Assembly (NCBI GenBank): GCA_031213475.1
Contig: JARUPZ010000019.1
Span: 891,001-955,000 of the forward strand
Length of the DNA stretch: 64,000 bases
Reading direction: 5' to 3'
From: Nereocystis luetkeana
Taxonomy: Eukaryota > Sar > Phaeophyceae > Laminariales > Laminariaceae
The first letter of the stretch is position 1, and each line of letters opens with the position of its first letter. The translations under genes and the position numbers were made by a program. The notes beneath the pieces are model-generated. The model ran no database searches. It worked only from the letters and a program-made list of their open reading frames with translations, and had not been told where the DNA came from. Shown one piece after another: positions 1 to 12,000 of this stretch.

Positions 1-106
1 TCCGTTGGATACGCTGTCGGGTTCTCTTTTATTGTGTGAGTACTGTACAGCGAAACGATCGTTACGCGATTTTTCCCACCTCCCCCCCCCCCCCCCTCCA
101 CGCGCG

Positions 107-241
107 CTCCCCTCACCTTCGTTCCCTCCCTCCCCCCCCTCCCTCTCTCCCTCCTTCCTCCTCCCTTCCTCCCTCCCTCCCTCCCTGCGTTCCTACCTCC
201 CTTCCTCCCTCCCTCCCTCCCTCCCTCCCTCCCTCCCTCAG
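107..241 (+). repeat. CCCT/CCT pyrimidine tract before a splice acceptor
   Basis: A nearly pure C/T run of degenerate TCCC units with almost no purines on the plus strand. It ends exactly at the CAG acceptor of the exon starting at 242, so it also serves as that intron's polypyrimidine tract. A second tract of the same type lies at 34275-34345. Confidence 0.85.
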
Positions 242-3200
242 GATAATCTTGTTGGACGTGATGGTGGACACCCTATTCGGGATTAAGCAGGACTCGTTCA
301 GCGACCTGATCGTGGCGCTGATAGCGCTGGTCATCACCACCATCTTCGGCACGCCGATGCACGTCCTCAGCGGCTACCTCGTGGGGCTCGAGGTCACGCG
401 GCAGACCCACTTCATGCAGGCAAGCCAAAGCAAAGCAGCCGCCGGAGAGTCTGACCCCCCCCCCCCCCCCCCCCCCCCCCCTCCCTACGCCTCCGTGCGT
501 GGGCGCTACAGCTGTAAGGGTAGGGTCATGTTTGCGCCCCGTGCCCCGTACGACTCCCTTGCATCGTCACTCCGACATCTACTTTTGCACCATGCTCCAA
601 CCACGCAGTGGGCGTCGCTGTATTCGTCTACTTTCCCCCCTCCCCCCGGTCAATGTTTTGCACCTCTCAAAAAGTCCCAAGGGGGTTTTGTTAAGAAAAG
701 TCCCCAAAGGGTGTGTACGTTGGGGGGGGGTACTCGAGAGGAGAGATGCACTCGATTTCATGCGTGGCCGTAGTCGTATGACCATAGACCCTCGCATCCC
801 TACAATGCCAGGACGGAGCACGTCGGGTTTTCACCGACCAGGCAGACATTGCTTGATTGCACCAAGCGCGAAGCAAAACGTGAGGTGTCCGGCGAGTCGC
901 GTGAAGGTTGAGCTGCATCCTACATAGAACAGCCTTAGAGGCGGACTTTCATGTGGACGACAGCTTCGAATGAGTTAATTCGATTTCCGGTGTAGCCACT
1001 TCCAGAGACGGCAAGGGGAGTACTATCTATGTAACTGCCTCTTGGGTGCCTTACCATAAACACTGCGTGATACGATCATTCCCCTTGTGCAGAGGGGGGG
1101 GGGGTCACAGTTTTGATGAGGGGGGGGGTCAGGCCTGTTTTGACCTCTCCGAAACCCGCGCTTGTGACGCGACGCGTACTACGATAAGAGTGGCAGTTTT
1201 TGGGTATGTGCCGCGGTGTGTGTGTGTGTGTGTTTTTTTTTTTTTCAAGAAATGGTGGGAGCTCCTTGTTGACCCATAATCGTGGGGATGTCATCTCTTG
1301 TTTAGCAACACGAGTTGCCTCTGTGTGCCTAGGCCACAAGTACGTAGTTTGCTCATCGGGGTGGTCTCAGATATACATTTTTCGTTTTCTTCATCAAAAT
1401 CAGCCTTCGCTACTGCTGCAAGTACTTTGAATGAGGTCTCGAGATTTCTCAGGTGAGGAGAAGCCTCAGAAAAAAATAGGGGATAAACATACCAAAAATG
1501 AAAACGATGTAGTATGTGGAAAAAAGCGTAATAAGCGCCCCAACTGTTGGAGATGTCTCTTTTAGGAGTAGGAACGGTGCTCCGTCCCGGAAGGGGTGCG
1601 TGGTCAATGGTCAAATGACGAAGGCAAGCGACCAAAGCAGTACGCCCCTCCCCCAACGTGTATATATTTTCCGTTGGAAGGAACTACCCTGTTGCTCTAA
1701 ATCAGTCACGTGACTCTAAGTAGTCAACCCTACGCCCACCCCTCTCGCCTGCGCTCGCTCACGAACTCTCACCCATCTCGCCGTCACCGCCGCCGCCGCC
1801 GCCGCCGCCGCCTCTCCTGTGTTTGTCGACGATGTCGGTTCGACGATGACGCAGGCGGCGCTGTATACGTTCCTCATCCGATCGCTCTTCATGGCGAACA
1901 TCGGGTTGTGGCCCATCGTGTTCCACACCTGGCAAGCAATAGTGGGCGGTGAGAACCGGCTAGGGTTTGTTTGATCACAAGAGGCGTTCGTGTCGGAAGC
2001 GACGAAGCGGGGGCGGTTCTGAAATTGTTCTTTGTTTTTCTTTGTTTTTTTTTGTGTTAACCATCTCTTGTACTTTCCAGCTCTCCGGACAGGCCGTGGT
2101 CACAGGTGTCTTCCTTTCTCCCCCCCGGTACATGCAATTTCATGATACATACGGTTGTACTTGCCTTCATTTCATCGCGCAGAGGTTCAGTTCAGCATTC
2201 TCGCTGCTCGTCGATTTTCATCCATTGTTTGGCTTGCTGGCGCTTGGTTTCAACGTTTTTTCTGGGACCTGCGTTTTTTGTTTTTACGATATTTTTGCAG
2301 ATTTGTTCTTATACTGTGCTTGGACGTTTATTTTCTGTGCAGCGATCAATTGTATCGACTGCATATGAAGGACCGTGAATCTTGGGTCGAGCGTCGCCAG
2401 GCGTTGCCCCGCGATGCGTGCGCCAAGAGCAGGAGGCGTTGCTTAAAGTTCTGCGTCCTTTGTTGGGCCCCGCGATGCGTACGCCAAGAGCAGGAGGTGT
2501 TGCTTAAAGTTCTGCGTGCTTTGTTGGGGATGTTGCCCAGTCAGCACGGCTAGATCCGGGCACGGCACTGCCGCCGCTTGTTGTGCTTGGTTTGCCTAGG
2601 GGCAAAGCACGTTCGAACAGCCTGCTCAAACAGCGCTGATCGGTCAGAATCGAGGGAAACACCTTCCCCCTTTTTCCAAGTGGAAGAGTATAGACACGCG
2701 TGAGTTCGGTTCTCGGCGGTCATCACTTTTCCATGTGGAAAAAAAGGGGAAGGTGGTATACACCTGGTACGTATCATACGCCCGCCGAGCAGGGTTGATT
2801 GCTCCCCGCTCAAACGGGGTGACTGTAGCTTAATAGGTTGTAAGTATTATTAGTGCGAAACCAACGCCCCCCACACTTGTTTCTCTCTTTGGTCACGCGC
2901 AGGCCTGTTGTTGACGAACGTGTTGATATGCGTCGCCATGGTACGCCGCATCAAGCGAGTCGAAGCCACCCTTCCTGTGGAGTACCTTCAGCGCGTGGGA
3001 TACCTCCAGGTGCCGTGCGACACGACGTCATGCTATGCCGATGCGACGCGACTGTTTTTTTTGTTTTTTTTTCCATGGGGCTAGTAGGGTAGGGTAGAGG
3101 AGAGGGATTGGGGGAATGGCGAACACTTGAGCACTTGAGCAAAAAAGAAAATGTGGGAGTTGTTATGCTGAAGTTACCCCGTAAAAGGCGAACATTCTTG

Positions 3201-3467
3201 AATATATCATCCGGCTTCGACCAACCCTCCTGTTGATTACTACCGCAGGTGGCCTGCACTGCTGTATACTCCCCCTGTACGGTACCTAGTATATAGAACA
3301 AACATGCATGTGCGCGGTACAGATCCGCGCCTTAACTCGCCGCATTCGCTTTGGTCCCTCTCGTCCGTACGTGTTGTCCGCAGGCGTTCGGGTACGGGGT
3401 TCTGCCTGGCGGAGACGTAGACGAGGTAGAAATCCCGAGCAATATTGACGTCAATAACTTGGTCTGA
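242..3467 (+). CDS. Multi-pass membrane protein, 3' part (function unknown)
   Basis: Five exons join in phase: 242-419, 1855-1941, 2081-2105, 2903-3009 and 3384-3467 (TGA stop). The visible C-terminal part is about 159 aa. It has hydrophobic helices around SDLIVALIALVITTIFG, in the second exon (TFLIRSLFMANIGLWPIVF) and across the micro-exon junction (AVVTGLLLTNVLICVAMV). The last helix is followed by a basic RRIKR stretch, then a short acidic tail. The 25-nt exon 2081-2105 has a clean TTTCCAG acceptor and restores the frame into the last helix; skipping it breaks the frame. The first donor is either GC-type (CAG|GCAAGC after 419) or a weaker GT a few codons earlier; both are phase 0. The second exon ends at ATA|GTGGGC. 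The 5' end lies left of the window. I do not recognise the family. Confidence 0.7.
721..1092 (-). mobile_element. Poly(C)-tailed SINE-like repeat, family E (near full length)
   Basis: On the minus strand this copy starts near a GCACCCAAGAGGCAGTTACA-type block and passes through CCACACCGGAAAT-type and GGTGCAATCAAGCAATGTC-type blocks. It then enters the conserved GTGAAAACCCGACGTGCTCC and CATACGACTACGGCCACGCA core and ends in GAGTACC followed by a C run (G run at 721-730 on plus). The same order of blocks recurs at 10.96, 32.46, 53.25 and 54.72 kb. No open reading frame is conserved between copies. It lies in an intron of the membrane-protein gene. Confidence 0.75.
1466..1655 (+). mobile_element. 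Short copy of the LINE 3' tail, family L
   Basis: Matches the 3' end of the LINE at 38.08 kb in sense orientation: AAGCGCCCCAACTGTTGGAG, GGTGCTCCGTCCCGGAAGGG, GTGGTCAATGGTCAAATGAC, then AGTACGCCCC and a C-rich tail. It has no coding capacity and is intronic. Confidence 0.7.
2404..2530 (+). repeat. Two-unit tandem duplication of about 62 bp
   Basis: Two adjacent units share GCGATGCGTRCGCCAAGAGC and GTTGCTTAAAGTTCTGCGT, with a few substitutions. They lie in the intron 2106-2902 of the membrane-protein gene. Confidence 0.8.
2660..2762. repeat. Inverted repeat about 100 bp
   Basis: A CACCTTCCCCCTTTTTCCA arm near 2660 faces TGGAAAAAAAGGGGAAGGTG near 2737, forming an imperfect hairpin with a unique loop. 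It may be a decayed MITE. Intronic. Confidence 0.5.
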
Positions 3468-6400
3468 ACAAGATAAGGGGGCAGGAGTGACTGGGGGGGG
3501 GGAGGGGGGGCGGGGGGGGGGGGCGAGGGAAGGAGAGCGGTGGTAGTAGGTTGGGCTTGGGTACGTGTGCTACAACCTTGCTGGTGGTTTCGATGGAAGC
3601 CGGTGCTCTCCTACGTTTTTTGTTGTTGTTGTTGTTCAGTTGTCTAGGAACGGAGCTCTGCCGTCGATGGCGTACGTGGCGGTCGATCCCTTGGTGCAGG
3701 AAGGGGGGTAACACGGGAGGGGGTTCGACTAGCACCACGTCTGGAGTCGTACGTTTGGCTGGCTGGTGCTTCCGCAAGGTTCTGCCAAAGTATCCGCGTC
3801 GACACGTGAAACACAGCGCGAGAATGTGAACATTACCCCGTGCCGGTCTGTGGGGGTTTCGAGGACACGGAAGTAGCGGCGGGTGGCGGCGGCCTCCCAG
3901 GCGAGCCCTGCCGAGGCGTCCTTTTTTTGGTTTTGTGTTTTTGAGCACAGTTTGAGCTGTCGGTGCTCCATGGCATTAACGGGGCGGGGGAACTGGGTCG
4001 GCGTTTTTTTTTTGTCGGACTGGGTGGTCCGCTTCGGGGAAGAAGACCAGGACACGGACGCATTGTCTCGCGGGAGGCTTATAGAGGAGAAAGAAGACGC
4101 GTCACTGCTGTTGCGCTGTGATTAAGAGGGTGTCAAGAGTCGGAGCCCTGTTCGGCGCTTGGATGCTACAGCTTTTGCTCTTCTCCCGCTTGTGTAGAAG
4201 GAACTGCAGCTGAGGTAGTTGTTGTGCTGGTTTTTGCAGGCGGCGGCTAATGCGAGCACTGCAGGGCGGGGCACGGCGTTGTTTTTTTTGCTGTCCCTTT
4301 TGCCTTGCCGCTTGTTCTTCTTGGGGGCTCGTCCGGGGGTGGGAGGGGTGAAAGGGAGGCCTCTCTACGGCGTATGCAGCAGGTTTTGTTGAGTGATATT
4401 GTTGGGAGGCGGGTTGCCAACCGTTTCCCACCTACCAGGCAGGGTATGGGCTATGACTACAGTATATAATAGATGCCGTACAAGTGTTGATTGTGTAGGC
4501 CATAGTCTCTCATGGCCGTGAGAGGAACCCGCGGTCGTTGAACGATGAGGTCGAGTGGTGCGTGTGCCAGCCAGTCATGCACGTTAGACAGGACCGCGTT
4601 TTTTTCCTCCCCCCCTTCCAACCCTCACCCACCCACCCACCCACCCACCCTCCGCATGCCTAAAACATTACGAAACGTTCACTCGTTTGTGTGCATTTTG
4701 GGGTAGAACGTGATTGCCTCGGGCACTCTGCTGTGTACGATTAAGTGGGGGCTTCACCGTTTCGCGTAGTACATACTTGACACAGCATTAGTAGCCGCAG
4801 TAGAATAGTACGAAGTATCAAAATAGGCTGATGGTTTCACGGGAGGCACCGATAGCGGTGTGGCGGCCGTGCCGACGCGTGGTGTGGCGTACCGTGGTTA
4901 TCCCTCCAAGCTCGCATTCCTTCCCAAATGTGAAAGAGGAGCAGACCCTACGCGTGTATGTGTACGAAGTACACGTACGTACTATTCCTGTGGAGGGTAA
5001 ATTTGGCTTGGAGCGACTTGGCTTGGTCTGTTTTTCTTTTCGTTTCTTCTGGTGCTGTTCTGCCCACCCCCATATATTGAGAGAGAGGCCGTTGTGATAA
5101 ATAGAATTAGCACGTGCCGCGTACGTCTTCATCTCGGCGCTGCGAGTACTCGTCAGGTGCATGCCGTAGTTGGTGTCTCGGGTACCAGGTGGTGTTAATA
5201 GCCACAGGGTTTTCATAATGCTTTTACTACCCAAAAACGTTGTCGGGCCGTCGTCGTGTTGACTCGTACAACGCACCCATCGAAGTGTAACAATTTCATT
5301 TTTTATTATCTTCTGCGGGGTAGGTGAGGGAGGTGGCGTTTGACATAGCCTCAGCTTTTCCCGCATGGTGCATTTTGACGCAGGGTCTGTCTGTGAGAGG
5401 TCAGGCCTTAGCCCACGCTTTTGGATCCACCTGGAGCTACAAAAATGTGGGTTACTACGGCAGTGAGTGGCGGGATTTTTTTCGCAGCGGTAGGCATTAT
5501 TCACGGAGGAATCGAAAGAAGAGAGTGACGAGGAAGAAAGGCGAAGGGCACTGCAACGCCGCCACACAAATGAATTAGAGCTCCGTCGTACCGTAATTCT
5601 CTGTAAAAGGTTCACCGTTTTCGTCGAAAAACCACTGCCTGGTAGCTTTCAGTGAAATAGCCTCTACGAGGTATTATGGTGAACGCTTATGATCTTATGA
5701 CATGTTTCGTTTTTTTCTTCTGTAATACCCGCACTACTACTTTTTACTATGTACCAGGTGCATACATACCATGTATCAGCCGGGGGTTGTGCGCTCAATG
5801 TAATTATAAAATGTTATTTCTGCCGCACTCTATAATGCTTTACAACACACATGATACTCATACATGCATGCATCATGCATGGCGTGTGGCGAGCATCCGT
5901 CAGGGATACGCTGGGGTTCTGCCCGCCCCTTCACCCGAAATCACTTCGGCAACATGGCAAGCGTTGCTCCAACCCCCCCCCCCCCCGCCGGCGTGTTACC
6001 GCGTTTCTTATTTCCCAGATTTTCGATGTTACCTGCACTCGAGGGGCATGTCAGATTAAATCGATAATATGCTCGTTGAACTTGCCAAACAGGAGTTAAA
6101 TTTCCTCGACTATGTACTATTAATACTACGGATGAGGGCATTGATTGCTTTTTGGCATCCCCCCGCGAGTTGCGGCCTATTTTAGAACCGCGGGCCCATT
6201 TTGGGGACAATCCAGTCAAATTCCAAGTAGTTTGTCCCCAAAACGGGACTGCGGTCCTAAAATGGTTAATAGACGCATCCAACAAATAAATACCAAGGTA
6301 ACAAGCAATTCTCCGAAAAAACAAAAAGTGAATTTCCGGGGCATATCCGCTGAAGAAGCAGCAAGGATACATCATTGGTGATGATGTGGAATGACGCATG

Positions 6401-6725
6401 TTCTATGCCGCTGCTGCCTTCCACGGCTAGCCGACGGCAAGGGGACGATTTCCCCCCAACACACGGCTATACTACTGCTTACTACCAGGTACTACATACG
6501 CCCTTCTTGGTGCGAGCTGTGATCGCGAACCTCCGGTACGGACAAAAACAAGCACGCAAAATTACTGCAAACCCCGGGGGGTGTCACTGTAACCTTCCCG
6601 GGGGGTGTTGTAGTGACCGGCGAAGCATTCTTCGGAGAGTATCCCCACTCGAGGCCGGGTGCATGGCCTGACTGCCAGAGGCAGCCACAGTACCGGCCAC
6701 CACCGAGCAAAGCGATAGACTTAGC
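3468..6725. other. Intergenic region without a supportable gene
   Basis: Between the stop of the membrane-protein gene and the start of the DNAJC25 homologue. It holds a G-rich run (3490-3525), a CCCA microsatellite (4628-4652) and one family C palindrome. Open frames here, including a 265-codon one on the minus strand (4818-5615), have no recognisable domain or splice support. The last few hundred bases should contain the DNAJC25 promoter; no clear TATA box is seen. Confidence 0.5.
6178..6268. mobile_element. Palindromic MITE, family C
   Basis: Terminal inverted repeats of the TTTTAGAACCGCAGTCCCG / CGGGACTGCGGTTCTAAAA type flank a short centre containing TTTTGGGGACAA and its mirror TTTGTCCCCAAAA. 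The arms cover nearly the whole element. Related copies lie at 8327, 35562, 37437, 53025 and 56335, with a half copy at 11357. Confidence 0.75.
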
Positions 6726-8969
6726 ATGCCACGGAGAAGGACGAGAGCGATGGCTCCCCAGACTCTCCTAGCGGCGATGTTCTTGACCGTGGCGGCCCTG
6801 TCTAGCTCTGTCGAGGCTTTCAGTGACCCCCACAATAAGTTTTGCGGCGCGGATGAGTGCTACACCGTCCTTGGCTTGCAACGCGGGGCCGACAAGGCTG
6901 ACATCAAGAAGGCCTACCGCACCATCTCTCTGGGCGTGCATCCGGACAAGAACCCAAGCGCGGAGGCGAGGGAGAAGTTCACGGTGCGTTGCCTGTTTTC
7001 GTCACAACAGCGTGGTGGGTGTGGTAGGGAGCAAGTGGGGAGGAGAGCTTCCCCACTCTTTCGTCCGAAAAGTAATGCCTGCTTCCACAGATTACCCCGA
7101 GAGTATCAGGGGTATATGCACTGGGTGGGATGTACGACCATCAGTTACCATCTGGTACGTGTGCTCGGTGATGAGGACGGCGGCTGCAGTGCTCGTAGTG
7201 GACTGTTGTCGTGTCCTCTCGTCAGCACCCCGCGAAGTTTCTCTCCGTCTCCCAATACCCCGGGCTGAGACTTCTACCTGGTATTTGTTTTCCCGTGGCT
7301 GTCGATGGAATGAAATATGCCTTGAAATTGCAGCTCACCAGGTACCTCGTAGGCATCCATCGGTAGAAACGGCGTACCCGGTGGATACGAAGTACGAAGT
7401 CAGAACAAACGAACGCTGCTGCCACCACCACCGCAAGCGTTGCGCGGCACAATCAATCGTGTCTCTCGTATGAACACCCTATGTGGTTATCGCATTCATT
7501 GTCGTTCCATGATACGATGCCATGATGCCGATGATCGTGTCGCTCACGGTTCGCTCAGATCAAAGCTCTCATAGCCTGCAGCGACAAACAGCAGCAGATG
7601 CTTACACACAAGCAGTTGCTCTCGTACGTACAGAATCCGCGTGTGTGTGTGCTCGTTACGCTTGCACTCGTCGTTGGGAATAGCTACCTACCTGGCTCAA
7701 GCTACAGTGAGTACTCGTAGGTACCCACTGCTGTTCGCTCTTGCTTCGTGCTATTTGTCACATCTGTTACACTTGCCACATCTGTGGTATCGTCCATATC
7801 TGTGCTGTTTGCCACATCTGCACTTTGTGCTGCTGTATCGGCGGTGCCGATGCTGCACTGGGTGTTGTTTTTTGCTGAACGAATGATCGACCGCTCGACC
7901 GAAACCGACCGCCTATATATGATACAATGCGTGCCGGATGTGAGAGCAGAAGGTGGCCAAGGCGTACGGCGTGTTCATGGACGAGGAACTCAACAAGAAG
8001 TACCACTTCTTTCTCGACCACCCGGTGAGCTACAGCAGCAGTAGCTGCATTCATATAGCGTACCAGGTATGATATACCAGGAATGTACGAGTAATGGCAT
8101 CATTCGTTAATTTTGAGGGTCGCCATTGTTGTAAAACGTTACCCGTTACCGCACGCACGTATGATGCGATATGATGTACCTGGTACAGCCGGAGCTGTGT
8201 ATATACCAGGTATCATACGTATAATGTCCAGGTACACGAGTACTGCTGACTTATATATCCTGCTTTTTGTTCCTGTGATCGTACGTATCCACCGACGCGC
8301 ACCGGTTGCCCCGGTAGTCTACTTGAGCCCTTTTAGAAGCGCAGTCCCGTTTTGGGGACAATCCATACAACTTCTAAGTAGTTTGTCCCCAAAACGGGAC
8401 TGCGGTACTGAAAGGGTTAGTGTAGCGGTTAGCCTCGAATGCTACGAACCATGAATATTTATAGCATTGATACCCGAGTTCGAATCCCACCGTCGTGAGA
8501 TTTTGACTTTCATTTGCCCAAAAAAAGAATATGGAACATGGAACCAATTGCTACGAGCTGAGCGCCTTCTTCAGGTAGCGTGGGTATACCAGGCGGAATG
8601 AATTAGACGCGAGTCGAGGAGGGAAGAAAGGGCTGCATCCAGTCTCGTCGCGACAAAAGATGCGAAGACACGAATCTCCGGAGGATAAAAAACGTAAATT
8701 ACAAAAAGAAATTCGTGGGGAGGGGGGGGGGATAAAGAATATCCTACTTGGTGACCCCGCATCTGATTTGCCGCTATTAATAGTGCGGGGGGGCTATACG
8801 AGCTAGTGGGACCTGTGGTATACATAAACTCCTATTATATTTAACCATTTCTACTAACAATATTTGGTCCCATTAGCTATGGTCCCCCGCAATAGTATCG
8901 AGATGGAAAAAAAACGGCGAAGATGGTAAATGGGAAGCTTGGATGGAAAAAATAAAAACGAGAACAAAA

Positions 8970-9002
<33 letters not shown>

Positions 9003-12000
9003 ACTGCTGCGGTACACAGGCGGAAGGACGCGTGTGGACGGCTGTGACCCCGTGTGTTTGACACCGACCGATTGTATACTGGTAGTATCCCAGCTGTGTT
9101 TTTTGTGATTGTGTCCACGCACACTGCCTTCGCAGGGTTTCCATCGGGCCATGTTCATGTTGTCCCTGCGGTTGTCACTTCACTCACAGCGTCCGATCGC
9201 TTCCAAAAACCTCCTCCCAACCAGGTTGTCTATTTGTGTACGACGTAAATACGAAGCACAGTTTAGTTAGCGGGACTCTTGGTGATGCATATCATACGTG
9301 TAAAGTTCGTTTTTTGCCACCTTTGGTATGAACTGAAACTGGACACAAGCTGTAAACTGATACCTCTGCCGCTGGCTGATGGCTGTGACGTACAGCAGTA
9401 TTGTATTCACAATTTTTCCTGCATAGCACGAGTACCATTTTTTTTTTTTTTTTTTGTCATCGACAAGCACCAATCACCACAACGAGATACCAACGACTAC
9501 GTATGGATACAACGAGTGTTACAGAGAGGCTGCCTCCCGACTCTCATCTCATTTTGTCCGACAGCTGAACTTCAACTTTTGAAGTTTCCTCTTTCGGTAC
9601 TTCGTGGTCGAACGTGACGAACGCCCCCCCCCCCTCCCTCCCGCCCCTCCCCTGACCATATGACTACGGCTACTATGATTGACATGAGGACCCCCCCCCC
9701 CATCGCTCTCCTGCAGTAGGATTAGATGGTGGCCACAGGCGGCGAAACAGGAAGGGGACAACATTTTTAATAGCAAAAAAAATCCATGTAATACATGGAA
9801 ACAACGTAATGAGCGCCCAAATGTTGGAGGTGTCTCTATTAGGAGTCTGAACGGACGGTGCTCCATCTCGAAAGGGATGCGTGGTCGATCAATGGTCGAA
9901 TGCCTTCAGGCAAGCAACGTACCCCCCCCCGCCTTCCTCCCATGCCGCCTCCTTTGTTGTGTAGTACCCTCTGCGGCGACTGTTCGAACCCTGACCTGTA
10001 CCACTCTGAGAGTAGATACAAGGAACGTTCGGTCTTGATATTCGTGTGTAAACCCTCCTTGTATTTGCGCCCATATTGATTACCCGTTGGTCTTTCACCG
10101 CTGCGAATGGCCTAGCTCTATTTTTAAGTAGTTCGTCTCTAGAAACGTATCACGTATCTTACTCTTACTTTCAAATAGTTCGTCCCTAGAAGCGTCGGTC
10201 CAGCAGTGCTAAGGGGGCTTTTATCATTTATCAGCCCTAACCCCATCACCCCCTATATGTGCTACCAGGAATTTATTTTTATTTTTTATTTTTTTTCTCA
10301 TCACATTCATTATCTTCGCACATCTTCTTCTCTCTCTCCTTCCAACTCGTAACTCAGATCCGGGGTCACATAGCAGGCTCTTCTCCCCCCTTCCCGCTAC
10401 GGTACGTGCCTTCATTTTTATCGCGAGAAGATTTCAGCCTTTTCTTCTCTCGTCGACTCGCATCGAATTGTGCTATGCGAATGCTATTTATCGCATGTAT
10501 AAATAAATATACGCATGTGCATGTCATCAGGATGCCTACTGGCTGGAGTACGGGCACCACTGGGTCATGAGATACGCCTCGGTCTCGGACGTGCGCGGGG
10601 TCCTTGTCGGGCTTCTGATCCTGGTGTCGTTGTTCGCCTACGGAGTCCAGCACATCCGCTACACCACCGCCGTCAAGTACCTCAGGAAGGCTGCCGAGAG
10701 GAACCTGGGACCGAAGCAGGGAGGCAATGCGTCGGTGAGGCTGTAGTGGCGGCGGGGGGGGGGGGGGCGAATACGCCACGTACGCGTATTGCGGGGGGAA
10801 CATCCAAATATGGCTGTGTAAATGTATTGGAATACCTGTTCGTTTCGGACCATCGCGGGTTTCGCTCACTACGTATGCCCCCCCGGTGACAGGTGACTTA
10901 TTTATTTGTTTATTTATTTTTCATCCTCCTGCGGATTGATGAAAATAGTGCTTAAGCTCACCACAGGAAACTTGCTGTCTCTAGAAGTGGCCACACCAGA
11001 AAATGAATCGTTTCGTCGACGCTGTCACCCATGTGCGAAAAAATCGGCCTCAAAAGCTGTTTTTAGTGTGTAGAGGATGCAGCTCACCCTTCGTACGACT
11101 CGGCCAACACGTAACGTTTCGCTTCGCAAAGCTTGGTGCAAGCAAGCATGCAATGCCTGTCTGGTCGATGAAAACCCGACGTGCTCCGTCCCGGCATTGT
11201 AGGGATGCGAGAGTCTATGGTCATACGAAACTACGGCCATGCGTGATATTGAGTACACCCCCCCCCCCCCCCCCCCCCCCCCCCTCCCCTCCCGGTGATA
11301 TGAGACCGGTCGTGTTGGGCGCGCCAAAGCAAACTTCGCAACCTCAACCCTCGAATTCTACGTAAGTTGTCCCCCAATCGGGACTGCAATCCTGAAAGGG
11401 TCAGTATATGAAGGGGGTGGTCGGGTAAATGAAAGAATCAACCCGCGGTTTTCTAGCATTTTTGGAGGGGTGCTTGGGGGAGGGGAGACTGGGGAGGGGG
11501 GGCTGTGATGCTGGGTGCAACTGGCAGTGACGGTGAAAACACGTGCTACGTTTTTGCGGTTTATTGGATGGTGATTGGATGTCACTCCTTTTCTGGACTT
11601 GTTTTTATGTTATGTTTTCGTCGCCGTCCCTCAGTAGTGCAGTTCTCTCGCGGCTTTTGCGAGGGCTTTTATTTATTTTTGTGGGTGTTGGTGGACCCTC
11701 TCCCTTCCTGCTGCTGTCGCGGCTGCGGCTCGTTTTGACTCGGGATTTGCTCGAAGTGTTTATATGGGTGGGATGGGTGAGGGACACGATTAACGGCGCT
11801 ACCATCCCCTCCGAACGCCATCACCCATCGTTCGATACCTTTGGGTTTTATAAGTAGACCCGACGGTTTTTATATTTTCGGTCAGAATGGTACGTCCCGG
11901 CACACTAGGAGTACCACCGTGACCAGATGCTTCCCTCCTGCTATGGGCAACGCAGGGCTCGCGCCACGGGCGGAACCGTGGCCGTACCGCTGGTGGAAGG

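Noticed and set aside
4818..5615. 265-codon minus-strand open frame
   Set aside because: No domain, hydrophobic pattern or splice context, and mixed composition typical of non-coding DNA. Probably chance.
8428..8495. tRNA-like segment (A-box-like TAGTGTAGCGGTTA, B-box-like GAGTTCGAATCCC)
   Set aside because: The T stem and acceptor stem do not pair. Isolated B-box-like words also occur at 24058, 26459 and 37645 without a cloverleaf. At most tRNA relics.
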